DNA of 64,000 bases from Catonia carolina (taxonomy: Eukaryota; Arthropoda; Insecta; Hemiptera; Achilidae). The stretch covers positions 63,466,501 through 63,530,500 of the forward strand of contig JAQMRL010000006.1 of the NCBI GenBank assembly GCA_035578175.1. Reading direction: 5' to 3'. This document shows positions 9,836-20,969 of the stretch, one piece after another. Numbering within the stretch: position 1 is the stretch's first letter; every line of letters begins with the position of its first letter. Under the pieces are notes generated by a model. The model was given only the letters and a program-made list of their open reading frames with translations. It was not told where the DNA came from and ran no database searches. The position numbers were made by a program, and so were the translations under genes.

Positions 9836-10589
9836 TCCATACGTACACGTAACAAAATATATACATATAGAATACGCTAAAATATTAGTTTAGAATTATG
9901 AATGGAAAGTGTTGACGGGCCTTTCGAAATAATGTCCTAACGGTACCGGTTCTGAATTACGTAAATAGTGCGTTGCGTACGTGTGGTACCAAGTAGTTGT
10001 GTAGACAGGTAAACATTGTTTTGATTGTTACGTGACTCACTTATAGTCAAGTTTAGTTTAAGTAAAGTTTTGTAATTAATTTAATTGAAGTAATCTAATT
10101 GTATTTGTTAATAGAATAAGATAAATAATTGAAGAGCTGAGTGGATGAAAGTGCTGTGACGTTTTTTAAAACGTATTTTTCATGATTGATGACTATTAAT
10201 TGCATATTTAGTTACTTAGGTGGCATAGAATGGTATATTTCAACAGTTTAAGGAAATACTAGAGGATCAAGGAGGCATGTACCACATAATTTTGTGTTTT
10301 GTATTGAATAATGGGGTAAAGATTACACTTGTTCCTCTAGAATAGAAGACAAGACATTATCATTTTAGAGTAACAATTAACTCTAGCAGGCTAATAAATA
10401 TTACGTCATCGATAAAAGCTGTTATTAAGAATTAATTTAAAGATTCTTTAATGAAAACTCCGTCTTGTAATATTGAAATAACCTACTAATCATCCATTCT
10501 CAAAGGAAACAGAATTTTTGTGTATTAAGGAGTTATCTGCAGAGGAAAGTTATAAAAAGCTCTTATAGAAGAATAACTACACTCAATCT
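9836..10589. other. Unassigned stretch
   Basis: About 9900-10020 has more CpG (GTGCGTTGCGTACGTGTGG) than its surroundings; the rest is AT-rich. No exon or repeat recognised. Confidence 0.45.
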
Positions 10590-10935
10590 GTTAGTTGCAG
10601 GGCTAAAATAAATAGCTCTGTTTCATATCACGTGGTCAGCCAATTAAATGACCGGATCATTTAAGAACAGAAGAGGCAGAGGTGTAAAAGACACTAATCA
10701 GAGTTATCTCCTCTGAAAGTAATGAATTTCATTATACAGCCAGACCCTTTGGTGAATGAAGTGAAAGTGTCATTTGCAAAGGGAAAAATATCTACTTTTC
10801 AGAAGGCCGGGCATGCTGATAAGTGTACTTTTCCATTCAGTGAGGAAGGCTCTGTTAAACCACTTCACTCCTCATTTTACTTAGTTAAACCTCTACAGGT
10901 TCAAACCAGCCTTTCGGCTGATAACCAAAATACGG
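10590..10935 (+). mobile_element. SINE-C lacking its 5' ~45 bp
   Basis: Starts at CTCAATCTGTTAGTTGCAGG and runs to the family end. Contains an open reading frame of 73 codons (10722-10943) matching those in three other SINE-C copies. Confidence 0.85.
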
Positions 10936-12029
10936 AAGAATAATGTGTTAGAGTAAAATTTGAAGAAATTTTAAATTTGAAGAAATTTGAAGCAAAATTT
11001 GAGATAATTTTTCGTGAAGAGACAATAAGTAGGTACCAAAATAAAATCAATCAGTTTGTTAACAAACTCAGAAAAAGTTGGGAGCCTTAGATTTTTGATC
11101 GCATTTTCCTCAAAACTATAATTTTGTAATACAACACCTTCATCCGCTAAAGTCTTCAATTAAAGCTGTTAATAAATAATATTGTTACAATTTTAAAGTA
11201 AGTATGTTTATTATAATACCCAGATTCCGGATGTACCTAAGCTTAAGTGTTAAAATACTATTAAAAGGTTAATAACCGTGAAAATTCACTAGATAAAAGT
11301 TTAGGAAACACAAGAATGCGTTCTGAACTACCGATTCTAATAAACGGTAAAATAATTTTAGTATTTTATTTAAAAATCAAAATTTGATATTATGTAGGAC
11401 AAATCTATTTGATGTTAAATCTTGAGCTTTATTTTTTTGTTTTATTTTTAAAGAGATGAATACTTCAATTAAGTTCAATGACTACCTCCATATAGTTCGT
11501 GAGTAAACGTTTGCGTGTTAGATTTGATTACCCCGTAGTATTCTAGTACCTTGTATATATGTAAAAGTATTACGTATAATATTTTATGAATAAAAATATT
11601 CTGTTCTATAATTTCCGGTCGGTCCACTCATGAAAGTTGGTTATCACTTATAAAAACATTAAAGTTGATATATAAATTTGACTTAACTCGGTCACTTCTG
11701 TTTAAAGTAACTGGATACGCCTACAGCCAAGAAACAAGATGAATAGAAATTGAGAAAGTCGCCATTAGCAAATTTTATAAAGTTATTGAAACTATTCCAA
11801 AATAATAATAATAATAATAATAATAATAATCGATGTTAAAGTTTACATTACATTATTTGAATACACCATGAAAAAATGATATATATATATATATATATAT
11901 ATATATGCTGATTCCAAGAAATGAGGGCGATAACTTTTACTGAATTTTTAAGTTCTTTCATTCATCGAAAGTTAAGACAATATTAATCTTTTATTATTAA
12001 TTTTTTTTTACTTTGCTTAAAGTCGCATC
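10936..12029. other. AT-rich stretch with two microsatellites
   Basis: An (AAT)n run occupies about 11800-11830 and an (AT)n run about 11879-11906. Nothing else recognised. Confidence 0.55.
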
Positions 12030-12265
12030 TTGCCCTAACAGGCAGGTGGAATGTTAAATTATTTGCACTCGATCTGCTAGTTCCAGGGCTACAAGAAAAA
12101 GCTCCATTTTTCATCACATGGTCAGCCAATTATATTTGCACGGTGAAAAATTGATGCTTTTTAGAGGGCCTGGCATACTTTTCCACTCAGTGAGGAAGGC
12201 ATAGTAAACCGCCTCACTCCTCGTTTTACTTAGTAAAGCTTCTAGAGATTCAAACCAGCCTTTCA
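12030..12265 (+). mobile_element. SINE-C with an internal deletion
   Basis: The 5' end (GCCCTAACAGGCAGGTGGAA) jumps after AGCCAATTATA directly to TTTGCACGGTGAAAAATTG, missing roughly 170 bp of the middle, then continues to the 3' end. Confidence 0.82.
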
Positions 12266-12860
12266 AACAACACAACTTTGTAAACAACAACGAAAATAAA
12301 ACCCAAAATCCATAGTTCAAAATACACAAAACTTTTGGCAGAGAATTCAATAAAGGAAAATTAAATAAAAATAAATTTAAAAGTAAAATAGTTGAAATAA
12401 AAAAATTGCAAACAACAAAGACCTTCAAATGATCTTTGATTAAGAAATACCATGAAAAATGAATTTGGTAACGTGATCCATAGTGGTCAATTCGAGAAAA
12501 AAATACATAAAAATCTTATCTGGTTTCTAGGAAGAAAATGCTGATAGTTATAATACTTGGTAAATAAAATCACTAAAAATATGAGGGCAATTACGAAAGA
12601 ACAAAATATAAATATATAAGATAAATTTACGTTATTTTTTCAGAACAAAAAATATATCGAACGAAAATGGATAAACGGATAAACGAAAATGGATAAAATA
12701 AATAAAGAAAACTATATACTATTCAACAAACATTAACTATAATTTTAAGAAAATTTTTCCAAAAATAATTGAAATTAAAAATTAAGAGACTTAGTACAAA
12801 AGTATTAGCATGTAATGTGACAGAAAAAACAGCGCTGGTTTTTTGTTTTGTTAATATTAG
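12266..12860. other. AT-rich stretch, nothing recognised
   Basis: A-rich DNA without a supportable feature. Confidence 0.5.
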
Positions 12861-12863
12861 TAT

Positions 12864-13370
12864 TTTTCTTTCTCTTGCCCTACTATATGAAATTAGGAAG
12901 GAAAGTATTGTTTTTATGTCAATTTTTCGAAATCGTGTTTGCACCGGAACATATTTTCCCTGAAACCGAAAAACATGTTTTTATCGATTGATCTATGAGT
13001 AAACAAATTATCTCAAGAACGGAATAACGTACAAAAACGAAATTAGAACTTAAATTAAGTACCTACCACAAGGAAAACGGAGACGAACATTTTCATGAAA
13101 ATCGGTCAACTGGAAGTAATAGTTTATTCGAGCAACTTTTCACTTTTTTGTAATTTTCTCAAAAACGGTTCGTACGATTTTAAAAAATCTCATTTACTGA
13201 AAATTTTTTTATGCTCTACAAAGGTAGGGTAAGCCGTCTGTCTGCTGAAATTCGTTAGGGCTGAAATCTCGTGGTAAATTTTTTTTAAGTTTGCGGGCTT
13301 GATATGCATTTTAGAGCAAAAATGTATACAATCAAAGTTGTAGAAAATAAACTATCTACAACTTTTGCAG
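12864..13370 (+). mobile_element. HEL-A 5' half
   Basis: Starts CTTTCTCTTGCCC and follows the family to CTACAACTTTTGCAGG, where it breaks into a GGA-rich tract. The 3' terminus is absent. Confidence 0.85.
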
Positions 13371-14235
13371 GAGGAGGAGGAGATGAGAGGAGAGGAGGAG
13401 TAGGAGCTAGTGGTGGGTGGTGGTGGTGGTGTGGTGGCAATGTGAGGGAAAGAACCCAAGCAGGATAGACAAAAGATATAACAAGTCTAAAATTAAGTAA
13501 ATAATAAATAGAACATATGCAGAGGAGTACAGAAAAGAAAAATGACTGAAGCTAAAGTAAATACAGCACACGACGATGATGGAGTGAACGATATTGTAGA
13601 CGAGATATCAGGTTAGAAATTGAAGAAATAAAAAAAGGAAGAACCGAGTAGGAGCGAATAATTAATTTCACCTGATGCAAATTTTTATTCAAGATGAATA
13701 GAAAACAAAACCACAATAAACAATATGGAAATATGAAATCTCTTTTCTAAAAACACCTACAAACAATTTGATATAGGATGACTCAGATTACTTACAATTT
13801 GTATGTCACAAAGCAGACACACATTATTTATATAGATCTTCAGAATTAATAAGAATTGAATTTGCAAAGTTCGTCGACCTTCCTATAGTTTATAAAATAA
13901 AAAAATTTCATGAAGTTGTAAAAGAATAGATGTTTTCCCATATTCTTCTCTTTCTGCTAAAGAACACAATACAATATGCATATTTTCATCTTATTTTTGT
14001 TAATTACTACATTGTCTTTTTTAAAAGAAATTATAATATATGCCAAGGCCGCTTAAGGACATGAGAAATAATTGTTCTTTGAAACCACATAAATTAAATT
14101 TTAATATTTATTCAAAAAAGCCGCTTCAGTGCTTGATTCGGCCGCGTACTCCTTTAAGTAAGGTCTGGGTTGAATTCTTGGAAAGAATCTAGATGTATCC
14201 CCAAGTTATTGTTGTTTGATATTGTATAGGTCATC
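13371..14235. other. Purine-rich microsatellite and unassigned DNA
   Basis: About 13365-13440 is a degenerate GGA/GGT run. Downstream, 13560-13640 on the plus strand has a LINE-like flavour (a frame reading LEIEEIKKG), but it is too short and interrupted to annotate. Confidence 0.4.
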
Positions 14236-14848
14236 AGATGCCCAAAACGGGCAGGTGGAGTGTTATTTTAATTGCACTCTATCTGTTTGGTCCAGGGCTA
14301 AAAAAAATAGTTCTGTTTCTTATCACATAGTCAGCTACTTATATGACTGAACTATTTAAGAACAGAAGAGGTAGAGGTGTAAAAGACACTAGTCAGAGTT
14401 ATCTCCTCTGAGAGTAATGAATTTCATTATGCAGCCAGACCCTGTGGTGAATGAAATGAAGGTGTCATTTGAAGGGTGAAAAGTGAGTGCTTTTCGGAAA
14501 GCCTGGCATGCTGATAAGCATACTCTTTCAACTCAGTGAGGAAGGCAATGGTAAACCACCTTACTTCTCGTTTTTACTTAGTAAAACCTCTAGAGCAGTG
14601 TTTCCCAAACTTTTTTTTCTCGCGACACACTAACCAAAAAAAAAAAAAAAAAAAAAACGGCCAATAGCCGCGGCACACCTATTACTTTATGTCATTGATT
14701 AAGCTTAAGTACTTGATATGTTTAAATTTAATTTAATTTATTTTCCTTGAGTTCCGCGGCACACTTGGCCGGCCTCGCGGCACACAGTTTGGGAACCTCT
14801 GCTCTAGAGGTTCAAACCAGCCTTTCGGCTGTTGACCTAAACAACAAC
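14236..14848 (+). mobile_element. SINE-C split by a hAT MITE
   Basis: Begins GCCCAAAACGGGCAGG, a variant 5' end shared with the 51.8 kb copy, and ends CCTAAACAACAAC. The only interruption is a 206-bp hAT-type insert at its CTCTAGAG site. Confidence 0.9.
14596..14801. mobile_element. hAT-type MITE, 206 bp, 8-bp TSD
   Basis: Inverted ends CAGTGTTTCCCAAACT (14596-14611) and AGTTTGGGAACCTCTG (14786-14801) match at 14 of 16 positions. The flanking duplication CTCTAGAG (14588-14595, 14802-14809) is 8 bp, diagnostic of hAT, and fits the Buster-type nnnTAnnn pattern. The interior has a 20-A run and CGCGGCACAC repeats and is non-coding. Confidence 0.92.
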
Positions 14849-15124
14849 AGGTCATCAGCTAAAAAGCTAGTTTGAACATCTTCACCCTGTTTGATTGAGG
14901 CTTTACTAAGTAAAACGAGGAGTGAGGTGGTTTATCATTGCCTTCCTTACTGAGTAGAAAAATAAGTTTATCAGCATGCCAGGACCTCTGAAAATCATCT
15001 ACGTTCCACTCTGCAAATGACACCTTCACTTCATTCACCACAGGGTCTGGCTGCATAGTGATTAGTGTCTTTTACATCTCTACCTCTTCTGTTCTTAAAT
15101 GCTTCAGTCATATAATTGCTGAGG
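14849..15124 (-). mobile_element. SINE-C, inverted, tail-to-tail with the previous copy
   Basis: Reverse copy starting AGGTCATCAGCTAAAAAGC and lost near CATATAATTGCTGAGG, before the 5' end. It carries a 65-codon open frame on the minus strand (15056-14859) related to the one in other copies. Confidence 0.85.
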
Positions 15125-15130
15125 CACTGC

Positions 15131-15169
15131 AGCGGCTGAGAGGCTAAGATACTCCAGCGCTCAGCCGCT
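15131..15169. repeat. GC-rich hairpin
   Basis: AGCGGCTGAG (15131-15140) pairs exactly with CTCAGCCGCT (15160-15169), leaving a 19-nt loop. The surrounding 15120-15190 is unusually GC-rich for the window. No protein-binding or RNA function can be assigned. Confidence 0.7.
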
Positions 15170-15189
15170 CTGCTGCTGGAGCATCAGAG

Positions 15190-15869
15190 GGGTAGGTGGA
15201 TCAGAATTCATAAGCGGTTGAAAAACATGGAAGTGCCACTTTGCCACAAGTGAAGTTCGGCCGCCAGAGGGGTTGGGTGGGTCACAATATTTTGAAGTGT
15301 GAAGATTTGAAAGTTTAAAGATGATATTTTTGAAGTTTCAAAATTTAAAATTAAACGGTTTAAAGGTTTAGGTTAATGTTTGAAGTTCCAAAATTTCAAC
15401 TTTGAATGTTTGTTGTTTGAATGTATGATAATTTGAGTTTTATCGTTTTCTCAGCGACCTGGTGTGTTAAGGGCGACTTAAGTCCATGGTCTTGAAGTAC
15501 TTTGGAAGGGGCACAAAAAATGTTCAATACACTTTTTCGCTAGGATGCAACGTTTAAGAGATAGAAAAGTTTACCATCCATCTTTGGGGAAGGGGTGCAA
15601 CCCGAAATTTTGGATTATTACATTTTTATGAAATTTTTGTCGCTAAACAACATGCCCTTAAATATTTTTGTATCCTGAAAATTTAAAATTTTTTGGATAG
15701 GTGTAGCACCCCCTATAGGACCCCGAATTGAAATTTTAAAAATACCCAAATCGTAGGGGTAAGTGTAACTTGTTTAAAATAAAAATTTGCCGAAAAATCC
15801 AGGCAAGCAGGTTCTATTGCCTTACTGCCAAATTAACGACGTTTGTGTAATCTTATCCTGGAACCTAAA
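15190..15869. other. Unassigned stretch
   Basis: 15290-15430 is low-complexity (GAAGTTTCAAAATTTAAA-like steps). 15430-15800 contains several GGGGTG/GGGTGC phrases but no recognisable repeat or exon. Confidence 0.45.
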
Positions 15870-15912
15870 ATAAAAGTTTTTTTTTTAATAACTGTAAATC
15901 TACGATCTGCTC

Positions 15913-16735
15913 TTATAGAACAATGAGTAGATGTGTTGTAAGTATAAATCTTGAGTAAGTAATACCCCTTGGTATTACTCTATAAAATTTCCCATTTTGT
16001 TGAATTGATCTTGCCAGGAATGTAAAATAAATTACACAATCACATATTAAAATAAATCTGTAGGGTGTAGTCTGTAAAAGTCTCCTGTGTGTTCCACTGT
16101 TGTCTAGGAGATTGATGGCTTCTGGATTCTGATGATTTTCAAGTCTTGTTTGGTAACTGGTGCAAAATTTCTGTATAGCTTCGTGTACCGTGGGAGTGTT
16201 CGTGTCTCTGTGCAATATAGTGTTGGATATGTACCAAGGTGAGTCCATGATGTTTCGAAGTATTTTTGACTAAAACCGTTGAATTATTTCAATGTTACTG
16301 TGACTTGCTGTACCCCAGAGTTGTATCCCATATGTCCACACAGGTTTAAGTACAGTTTTATAAAGTAACAATTTGTTTTGTGCCAATAATTTGGATTTTC
16401 CATTAAGCATCCAATACAGCTGTTGGTATTTAAGATTTAACTGTTTTCATTTGTTCCATATGTGAGTCCTCCATGTTAGACGCCTGTCCAGGTGGAGGCC
16501 AAGATATTTTGCCGTACCGGATTGTGGAATTTGTACGTTGTTAAAAAATACTGGTGAACATGTTTCCCGTTTTAGTGTAAATGTGACGTGCAGACTCTTG
16601 TGTTCATTTGTTTTTATACGCCACTTTTTTTGCCAATTTTGTACGCTGTCTAAGTGTTGCTGCAAGTTATGAGATGCAATTTGTGCATCTTCGTGTATTG
16701 CCTGAATGGCTGTGTCGTCGGCAAAAAATAAAAAA
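15913..16735 (-). pseudogene. LINE-J (Jockey-like) reverse transcriptase, C-terminal half
   Basis: One continuous minus-strand frame encodes the end of a non-LTR reverse transcriptase. It opens with FADDT (FADD codons at 16724-16713), the catalytic YxDD-type box. It continues through LQQHLDSVQNWQKKWRIKTN, a KYLGLHLDRRLTW motif, KPVWTYGIQLWGTA and PWYISNTILHRD, the order seen in Jockey-clade proteins. Only two in-frame stops break it, a TGA after THIWNK and a TAG after IIQRF, both explicable as single substitutions. The element is 5'-truncated just upstream of the catalytic box, so endonuclease and most of the RT palm are missing. A run of A on the minus strand near 15875 may mark the 3' tail. 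Inactive in cis. Confidence 0.9.
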
Positions 16736-16739
16736 TAAA

Positions 16740-17190
16740 GTTAATGTTTTGATAACAACCAAATTTTTTTCCGGTAGGCCTACGTGGATAAAATACCTAA
16801 TATTATACATCTTGTAGGTTCTACAGTACCTTGTTCAACCTAGACTATTTCTTAACCATTGATTTCATAACTTTAATTTTAATAAAATTTTCTTATCACT
16901 TCTCTACATTAATGCAACTACAAATTTAATACATAATAATTATCGAATATAACCACGAGTTATGAAAATATATTACATCAATACAAGAATTTTAATGTTA
17001 TTCCGCAATAAAAACTATATTAAATCTTGTACTGTTAGTATAAATTTGATTAGTAATAAAAAACCTATAAAATATAACCATTCTAAGTCGAGGTGAACTT
17101 AACCACCTAAACGTTTAACCTTGAAGTGTCTACGTAAGAACTTCAATACATACGTAAATAAACAAATGAATCGTGATAAAATCTGCGTGC
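16740..17190. other. AT-rich stretch, nothing recognised
   Basis: No supportable feature. Confidence 0.5.
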
Positions 17191-17196
17191 TGAATT

Positions 17197-17434
17197 ACTA
17201 TTATTTGTATTGTTTGAATTCGTACTTACTGGGTTTCTTTCTATTAGAAATTGTATAATAAAATTCTTTCTATAATTCTACTTTCTAAAATATAAAACAA
17301 ATTGTTAAATTTTATGGATAAAATTTAGTATTTTTTTGTTAACATTTTTGGGGTACTTATGGTTTAAACCGACTACCTCTTCAGGTTACTCAGGAACCTC
17401 AGGTGCTGGAATAGTTTAAATTCAACTGCACATT
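17197..17434 (+). repeat. Tandem duplication, unit 1
   Basis: Shares order and sequence with unit 2 downstream: TTTCTATTAGAAATTG, TTTCTATAATTCTACTTT, TTGTTAACATTTTTGGGG, GGTTTAAACCGAC, then CCTCAGG(T/A). Confidence 0.82.
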
Positions 17435-17507
17435 GAACCAGGTACCACAATCATTTCCGACTGTTGGAAGGGGTAGAAAACGGACGAGTTAGAAAACGGG
17501 GAATCAC

Positions 17508-17918
17508 TTTTATTTCTATTGTTTGTATTCGTACTTTACCAGGTTTCTTTTTATTAGAAATTGGCCAGCCCGTTGGCTTTGTGGTTAGCGCAACTGGCTT
17601 CTACTCAGGGGTCCCGGGCTCAATTCCCGGTCAGGTCTGGCATATTTTTTCATCGTTAATTTTCATAATATCATCATTCTTCACCTGCATTAGCAGAAAT
17701 TTCAAAGCGGTTAGACGTAAAACCAAAAAAAAAAATCTATCAGAAATTATACAATAAACATTTTTCTATAATTCTACTTTGTAAAATATAGAAAAAATTT
17801 TTATGGATATAATTTATTTTTTGTTAACATTTTTGAGTACCTACTTATGGTTTAAACCGACACCACCTCAGGATACTCAGAAACCCCAGGTTATTGGAAT
17901 ATTTAAATTTAACTGGAC
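17508..17918 (+). repeat. Tandem duplication, unit 2, carrying a SINE
   Basis: Diverged second copy of the preceding segment. Its extra length is a SINE-B2 at the AGAAATT site; the same site in unit 1 is empty. Confidence 0.82.
17563..17741 (+). mobile_element. SINE-B2, full length, with short TSD
   Basis: tRNA-like head GCCCGTTGGCTTTGTGG with a B-box region GGGCTCAATTCCC, a body with CTGCATTAGCAGAAATT and an A-rich tail. AGAAATT flanks it at 17556-17562 and 17742-17748. Confidence 0.88.
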
Positions 17919-18645
17919 ATAACTGGTGGGTTTTCAACGCTTTACGGTAAATTATGAATATAGTTTCGATGACCCTAAGACTGGAGCGAATACACAGCGA
18001 GTAGAACGCATGTGGGATCAGCAAAATTGCGAAATAAGAAACACAGAGGTGAAATTTGTACAGCTTGCCATCATTTGGATACATGTGAATACATGAAAAT
18101 ACGTGTGGCGGCAGTGGTCGGCTAAAAGTGGAAATCGCTACCTAACAGTCCTCAATGACATTGCTTGCATTCTGGGAGTCATAAAAATATAACTAATCGT
18201 CATAAACTCATTTGTAAACTACGTTATTAAACGTTTTTTCAATTTAGTTTGTTTTATTTATTTTTAATGCTTGATTAACCTGAGGATGGTCGTCGACTTA
18301 ATGCATAAATACCGTTTTTGGGGAATAATATAACATTATACTGTGATATTCAAGATATAGTTGGTGGAATAAATTATTTATTGTAAGAAATAATGTAATG
18401 TATGGTGCGGAGTGTGTTGAACAAGGATAGTAGATTCCGATGAATGAGATGTTTTGAATGGAGTTCTTGGGTATTTGTTATGCATGTTATTGATCATTTC
18501 TACTATGTTTTGGATTTTTCTGGTAAAGTGGCGAAATTTTTAGAAGACTCAATTGTTTGGGAAACTATCAGACCACAGGTGTAAAATAATTAGCGTCTTT
18601 GTAATGAGTCAGTCAATACTTGAATTGTAAATGGATTTTTTGTTT
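17919..18645. other. Unassigned stretch
   Basis: Mixed-composition DNA without repeat matches or convincing coding frames. Confidence 0.45.
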
Positions 18646-18651
18646 AAATTC

Positions 18652-19685
18652 CTAATGTGTTTACTAATCTGTTTAATTTACGAACAATAAAAAACTCCAT
18701 GACCCAATGAGATGAGGATGTATGTCGTGTAAATGAAGCGTAGTCTCGTACAGACAAGAAAGAGTATGGTTAATTGAACCCCAAACATCAAAGTACACCG
18801 GCAACTACTGTCTAGCTTTCAAATCCGTGTAAAAATAACTACCTTTATTATTCTAGAATAATAATTGAACCACGGAAACTTCGTTTCTGAAAATCCTCTG
18901 TTAAAGGGAGATTGGACGAGGGTTTTGACTGAAAATTTCGATTTCAGTTTTATATGTTTTTCAATAGTTAACGTTTAGATCTACCAGAAAAACATTAAAT
19001 TACGTCAAAAAAAATTTTTATGAAACAATTAAGTTTTTATCAGGTTTGCCCAAAATATTATCATGTTACCAAGAACGAATATTTTCATACTAATTTTTAT
19101 ATACTGCTCGATTTAGTTCAAAGAGAATTTCAGTTTTTTAAAATATCTGTATCACTGTTTTTAATATTCTTCGCTGTTGCTTCAGCTATCTAACCAACTA
19201 TTGATGGGAAATTTATTTGTTTGTATACATTCTGTTTTTGATTTGTACCTTCTTTTTTGCCTTTTCCCGTAAATTTAAGATTTGTAACACTTAGGTAAAT
19301 TTTTCTCAGAAACCAATAAACCTACTAGGCTAAAATCTTTTCCAGTTAATTATCTTGTATATCCACATGTACCTACATTTTTATGACTTTCTCAGGTCCT
19401 CCAAAAATTAGTAATATGCAAGAAAATGTAGAAAAACTTCGTGTTATTCGTTATTTTTTTTAGAAATTTTATGGTCCAACCGATTAAATTGTTAAAATGT
19501 CAGTATCTAAACAAACACGACAACTATAAGTTTGTAAAGTTTCATTTCTCTATCTTTTACAAATCCTATGAAAAGTCTACATAAAACGAGCAAATTTAAC
19601 AATGGCGGGATACAAAATACAGTCTCCCCTTAAACAGCTGACTCGGCGAAGACTTTACCACCAGACCGACCCGGTAGGTTTACAC
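18652..19685 (-). mobile_element. SINE-A, near complete, split by MITE-D
   Basis: The 3' body lies at 18652-18900 in reverse. The head (hairpin arm, A box, and CCGGTAGGTT at the tip) resumes at 19634-19685. The break falls exactly at TTAA in the loop of the SINE-A hairpin. Confidence 0.88.
18905..19629 (+). mobile_element. MITE-D, 725 bp, TTAA target
   Basis: Flanked by TTAA at 18901-18904 and 19630-19633. The ends are AGGGAGATTGGACG and CAGTCTCCCC, short inverted repeats around GGGGAGA. A second copy lies at 50.9 kb (reverse) and a third at 56.5 kb. TTAA duplication is the signature of piggyBac-like transposases, but the GGGG terminus differs from the CCC start typical of that superfamily, so the superfamily is unsettled. 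Non-coding. Confidence 0.88.
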
Positions 19686-19867
19686 TAAGTGTTATACTTT
19701 ATTTTAATAATTTTTAATACAGGCATATGTCTTTAATTAACATAATAATTCAATCAAGTAAATGCATATATAAATACAGAAAAAAGTGTTGTCAAACAAA
19801 TATCGGATGCACTATTAACTTAGTAACTTGCACAACAAAATTAATACTAAATAAAATGTCATTTTTT

Positions 19868-20200
19868 TAATTTTTTTTCATCCTATATAAATAAATAGGG
19901 AAGGAAAGTATCATTTTCATGGCGATTTTTTGAAATCAAGTTTTTACAGGAAATACACGTCTTTAGTTCCCTTGAACCTAAAAACAACATGTTTTTAGCG
20001 GTTGGTCTGTGTAAGAACAAAATATCTCAAGAACTGAATATTGTACAAAGGTGAAATTTAGAACTTCAGTTCGGTGTCCCCTGAATTAAAAAAAACATGT
20101 TTTTAGCGATTAATCGGTGGGCGAACAAATTATCTCAAGAAGAGAATATCATACAAAGGGGAAATTTGGAACTTAAGTTCGGTACCACAAGGATAACAGA
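19868..20200 (+). mobile_element. HEL-A 5' part with internal duplication
   Basis: Starts near CATCCTATATAAATAAATAGG. The segment around AACATGTTTTTAGCG...TCTCAAGAA...TTCGGT occurs twice in a row (about 19990-20068 and 20094-20183), a partial tandem duplication within the copy. Confidence 0.78.
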
Positions 20201-20204
20201 CGAA

Positions 20205-20885
20205 GGAAAGGACAGACCTAACGAGACGTCTCCAAAAACTATCTGTTAAAATTGCAAATACTATTTCGTTGTATATTCTTTTCAATGAAATTTGTCTGAC
20301 CTTGTCAGTAGAAGACCATTCGTATTGCACGTGAAGAATAGAGAAGTACAAGTATAGATGGCAAACTTTGTAAAATCAATGTTAATGAAATAAACAAAAT
20401 GGTGAAGAAGTAGAAGTAGACAGGTAGAGAAAGAGAAGGAAGGAATAAGAAGGGGAAGAAGTGGTCCTTTATTTAAGCCTTCTAAGAATTCATGCAAATC
20501 TGTTAATCGTCTAATAGATACAATAACCTATATTGTACTAAAATCATCAATCAATGATTTTGGTTTTTTATTCTAAGCTGTTAGAATAAACAAAACGAAA
20601 TAAATTCCAAGGTAAAAGAACAGACACAATAAAAAAATTAAATACGCAAAATATTTTCTTCTAGCATCTACACATACTAAGAGCCAGCATCTGGATTACT
20701 CCTACATATTTGTAAAGACATCTGTTTTCACATACCTTAAACGCAACGCAATAATAAATATGTCTCCAGACTTCCCACCTACTCACCAAATTTTAAATAA
20801 TTAAGAGTGCGTAAAAATGTTCTCATCGTTTCATAGTTTAAATTTTAAAATGATCTGAAGCACACAATTCCGATTTAAATACGGA
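20205..20885. other. Unassigned stretch
   Basis: AT-rich with a purine-rich run at 20398-20465 (GAAGAAG-like). No supportable gene. Confidence 0.45.
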
Positions 20886-20889
20886 AATA

Positions 20890-20965
20890 CAGTACAACCT
20901 CGTTTATCCGGACTAATTGGAACCAAAGGCAATCCGGAAAATCAAAAATCCTGATAATCTGGATG
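20890..20965 (+). mobile_element. Terminus of a pogo/Tigger-like DNA transposon
   Basis: CAGTACAACCTCGTTTATCC and GGCAATCCGGAAAATC closely resemble pogo/Tigger inverted termini, and the preceding TA is the expected target. The element is cut off by the SINE-C that follows; no other end is seen. Confidence 0.6.
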
Positions 20966-20969
20966 TTGT

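Noticed and set aside
13560..13640. Possible LINE coding piece
   Set aside because: Only about a dozen suggestive residues with a stop inside; not distinguishable from chance.
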